From an uncultured Eubacteriales bacterium (GTDB lineage Bacteria; Bacillota; Clostridia; Oscillospirales; Oscillospiraceae): a stretch of 64,000 nt of DNA. The position numbers and the translations under genes were made by a program. Location of the stretch: assembly GCA_900549405.1 (NCBI GenBank), contig URNZ01000006.1:1-64000 (forward strand), read 5' to 3'. Positions 62,033-64,000 of this stretch are shown one piece after another (the first letter of the stretch is position 1; each line of letters opens with the position of its first letter). The notes below the pieces were generated by a model. That model had not been told where the DNA came from and did not search any database. It saw only the letters and a program-made list of their open reading frames with translations.

Positions 62033-64000
62033 ATGCAGATGCAGCTGCTGACGGCGGCTTTGAGCCGGCTTCCTGAATTTCAACAGCTTTTGACCGCCCT
62101 GGAGGGCGGGCGGTGTCCCGCGGCCCTGTCTGGGGTGGCGGCCATCCACCGGGCCCACATCGCCGCGGGGCTGGCCCTGAAGACGGGCCGCCCGGTGGTG
62201 GTGGTGTGCGCCGACGAGAGCGAGGGGGAGCGGATGGCCCGGGACCTGACGGCGCTGTCCGGGAAGCCGGTGCCCATGCTCACGCCCCGGTCCTTCACCT
62301 TCCACAACGCGGCCACCGTGTCCCGCCAGTGGGAGCAGCGGCGGCTGGCCATGCTCCACGGCCTGTCCACGGGGGAGCTGACCCTGGCCGTGGCCACGGT
62401 GGAGGGCCTGATGCAGCGGACCATGGAGCCGGAGGTGCTGGAGTGCTGCTGCGTCACCCTGGAGGTGGGCAAGAGCCACGACTTAAACGACCTGGCCGAG
62501 ACGCTGACGGCGGCGGGCTATACCCGGTGCGACCAGGTGGAGGGGCCGGGGCAGTTCGCCCTGAGAGGCGGCATCCTGGACGTGTTCAGCCCTGGGATGG
62601 ACCGGCCCGTGCGGGCGGAGTTCTTCGGGGACGAGGTGGACGCCATGGGGGTGTTCGACCCGGACAGCCAGCGGCGCACGGAGAACTTAGACCAGGCGGT
62701 GCTGCTGCCCGCCGCCGAGACTCTGCCCCAGATGGCCCCCGGGGGCCGGGCGGGTCTGGCGGTGAAGCTGGGCAAGCTGGCGGCCAAGGCATTGCAGAAG
62801 GGGGAGAAGGAGCTCTCCGCAACCCTGGAGCAGGACCGGGAGGCCATCGCCCAGGGGCGGTCTTTCCCCGCCATGGACCGGTATCTGCCCCTGATCTACC
62901 CCAAGCTCTGTACGGCGGCGGACTTTCTGCCCGGGGACGCCTGCGTGGTCTTTTCCGAGTGCGCCCGGGTGGCCGAGCGGGCCAAGACCTATCAGTGGCA
63001 GCTGGAGGAGGACGCCAAGACCCTGATGGAGCGGGGGGAGCTGGACGGCAGCTGCGCCCAGCTCTTCCGCAGCTACAGCCAGCTGTGTAATCTGCTGGAG
63101 GACTGGGCGGTGGTCTATCTGGACGCCTTTACCACCTCCGCCTATCCCGCCCCGCCCCGGACCCTGCTGTCCATTGTGGCCAAGCAGCTGCCCTCCTTTG
63201 GGGCCAGCCTGGAGACGGCGGTGCAGGACCTGGCCCACTATCAGCGCAGCGGCTTCGGCTCCCTGGTGCTGGCGGGGGGCGAACAGCGGGCCCTTGAATT
63301 GCAGACCCTGCTGCGGGAGCAGAAGGTCAAGTCCGCCGTGGAATTCCAGCTGAAGGACCTGCCCAAGTCGGGGGAGATCGTCGTCACCCTGGGGGGCCTG
63401 TCTGCGGGCATGGAGTACCCTCAAATTTTGCTGGCGGTGGTCACCGAGGGGGGCGGCACGGCGGTGCGCCGCCCCAAGCGGCAGAAGGACACCACCAACC
63501 GGCAGAAGCTGAAGTCCTATGCCGACCTGGCCCCCGGCGACTTAGTGGTCCACGAGCACCACGGCGTGGGCCGCTATGTGGGCATGGTGAAGATGCCCGT
63601 GGACGGGGTGGAGCGGGACTATGTGAAGATCGCCTACGCCGGGACAGACGTGCTCTATGTCCCCGCCACCCAGCTGGATCTGGTCAGCAAGTATATCGGC
63701 GGGGGCGAGGACGCCAACGAGACGAAAAAGCTCTCCCGCCTGGGGGGCGGCGACTGGGAGAAGGCCAAGAGCAAGGCCCGCAAGGCGGTAAAAGACCTGG
63801 CCAAGGGTCTCATCGCCCTGTACGCCCAGCGGCAGCGCCAGCCGGGCTATGCCTTCTCCCCCGACTCCCCCTGGCAGCGGGAGTTTGAGGAGCAGTTTGA
63901 GTACACCGAGACCGACGACCAGCTGCGGTGCATCGGGGAGATCAAGCGGGACATGGAGCGCCCCACCCCCATGGACCGGCTGCTGTGCGGCGACGTGGGC
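62033..64000 (+). CDS. mfd: Transcription-repair coupling factor Mfd (partial, 5' end)
   Basis: The first 656 codons are present and the reading frame is open to the window edge. The N-terminal UvrB-like region (ECCCVTLEVG, GPGQFALRGGILDVFSPG, about 155-200) is followed by the CarD-like RNA-polymerase-interacting domain (DLVVHEHHGVGRYVGM, about 503-518). The sequence stops at LLCGDVG, inside the helicase Walker A. Mfd removes stalled RNA polymerase and recruits UvrA. The start follows AGAGAGGTCC. Confidence 0.95.
   Translation, partial: MQMQLLTAALSRLPEFQQLLTALEGGRCPAALSGVAAIHRAHIAAGLALKTGRPVVVVCADESEGERMARDLTALSGKPVPMLTPRSFTFHNAATVSRQWEQRRLAMLHGLSTGELTLAVATVEGLMQRTMEPEVLECCCVTLEVGKSHDLNDLAETLTAAGYTRCDQVEGPGQFALRGGILDVFSPGMDRPVRAEFFGDEVDAMGVFDPDSQRRTENLDQAVLLPAAETLPQMAPGGRAGLAVKLGKLAAKALQKGEKELSATLEQDREAIAQGRSFPAMDRYLPLIYPKLCTAADFLPGDACVVFSECARVAERAKTYQWQLEEDAKTLMERGELDGSCAQLFRSYSQLCNLLEDWAVVYLDAFTTSAYPAPPRTLLSIVAKQLPSFGASLETAVQDLAHYQRSGFGSLVLAGGEQRALELQTLLREQKVKSAVEFQLKDLPKSGEIVVTLGGLSAGMEYPQILLAVVTEGGGTAVRRPKRQKDTTNRQKLKSYADLAPGDLVVHEHHGVGRYVGMVKMPVDGVERDYVKIAYAGTDVLYVPATQLDLVSKYIGGGEDANETKKLSRLGGGDWEKAKSKARKAVKDLAKGLIALYAQRQRQPGYAFSPDSPWQREFEEQFEYTETDDQLRCIGEIKRDMERPTPMDRLLCGDVG

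Noticed and set aside
62113-63090. A 325-codon Gly/Arg-rich frame inside mfd
   Set aside because: It is an out-of-frame shadow of mfd, which is open from 62033 to the window end and has clear domains.

Overview
This is a GC-rich, Gram-positive chromosomal segment that contains the replication origin. The features point to a clostridial lineage of the Oscillospiraceae type (Flavonifractor/Lawsonibacter/Oscillibacter-like). The evidence is T-box leaders on hisS-aspS and glyS, a folate riboswitch, SepF, DivIVA, RemB, RicT and KhpB, a Bacillus-like dnaA-dnaN-yaaA-recF-remB-gyrB-gyrA order, and low-GC-type sigma-A promoters set in GC-rich DNA. The species cannot be fixed from the sequence alone. 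No rRNA, tRNA, CRISPR array, prophage or transposase gene was seen.

Layout. 0-5.3 kb: a T-box-controlled hisS-aspS pair, then a fumarylacetoacetate-hydrolase-family enzyme and a small membrane protein. 5.3-13.8 kb, mostly minus strand: an AEC transporter, ricT, holB, an Orn/Lys/Arg decarboxylase-family protein, then khpB-yidC-yidD-rnpA-rpmH. 13.8-24 kb: the origin, with DnaA boxes on both sides of dnaA, then dnaA, dnaN, yaaA, recF, remB, gyrB, gyrA. 24-29 kb: rnhA, a MoxR ATPase/VWA pair, and T-box-controlled glyS. 28.7-38 kb: a repair and tRNA-modification block (miaB, mutS, mutL, miaA, hfq). 38-44.6 kb: cell division and envelope (HlyD-like protein, yggS, sepF, divIVA, an M23/G5/LysM peptidase, and a small membrane protein behind a promoter with SOS-like boxes). 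44.9-55.8 kb: typA and a one-carbon/folate region (fhs, two regulators, ftcD, fchA, riboswitch-controlled folT, hutD, a divergent folD, folC). 55.9-64 kb: proC-proB-proA, an HD protein, prs, pth and the start of mfd.

The one-carbon genes form one pathway: FtcD and FchA turn formiminoglutamate and THF into 5,10-methenyl-THF, FolD acts on that intermediate, Fhs links formyl-THF to formate and ATP, FolT imports folate and FolC polyglutamates it. The FolD-like protein appears to lack the lysine and glutamine associated with cyclohydrolase activity.

The most unusual property is the density of short interspersed repeats. At least five families fill the gaps between genes: hairpin terminator-like units, palindromes with constant ends and variable cores, paired inverted units, short CTCCTAACTC repeats just before start codons, and a MITE-like unit. 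Some are nested inside each other in composite elements of about 230-340 bp. Some have entered coding sequence: two 27-bp palindromes lie in frame in the MutL linker (one identical to an intergenic copy 8 kb away), and one repeat supplies the last 14 codons of hfq. Other points of interest are a histidine-rich leader ORF before hisS, a WalR-type box at the M23 peptidase promoter, and a three-box SOS-like operator region.
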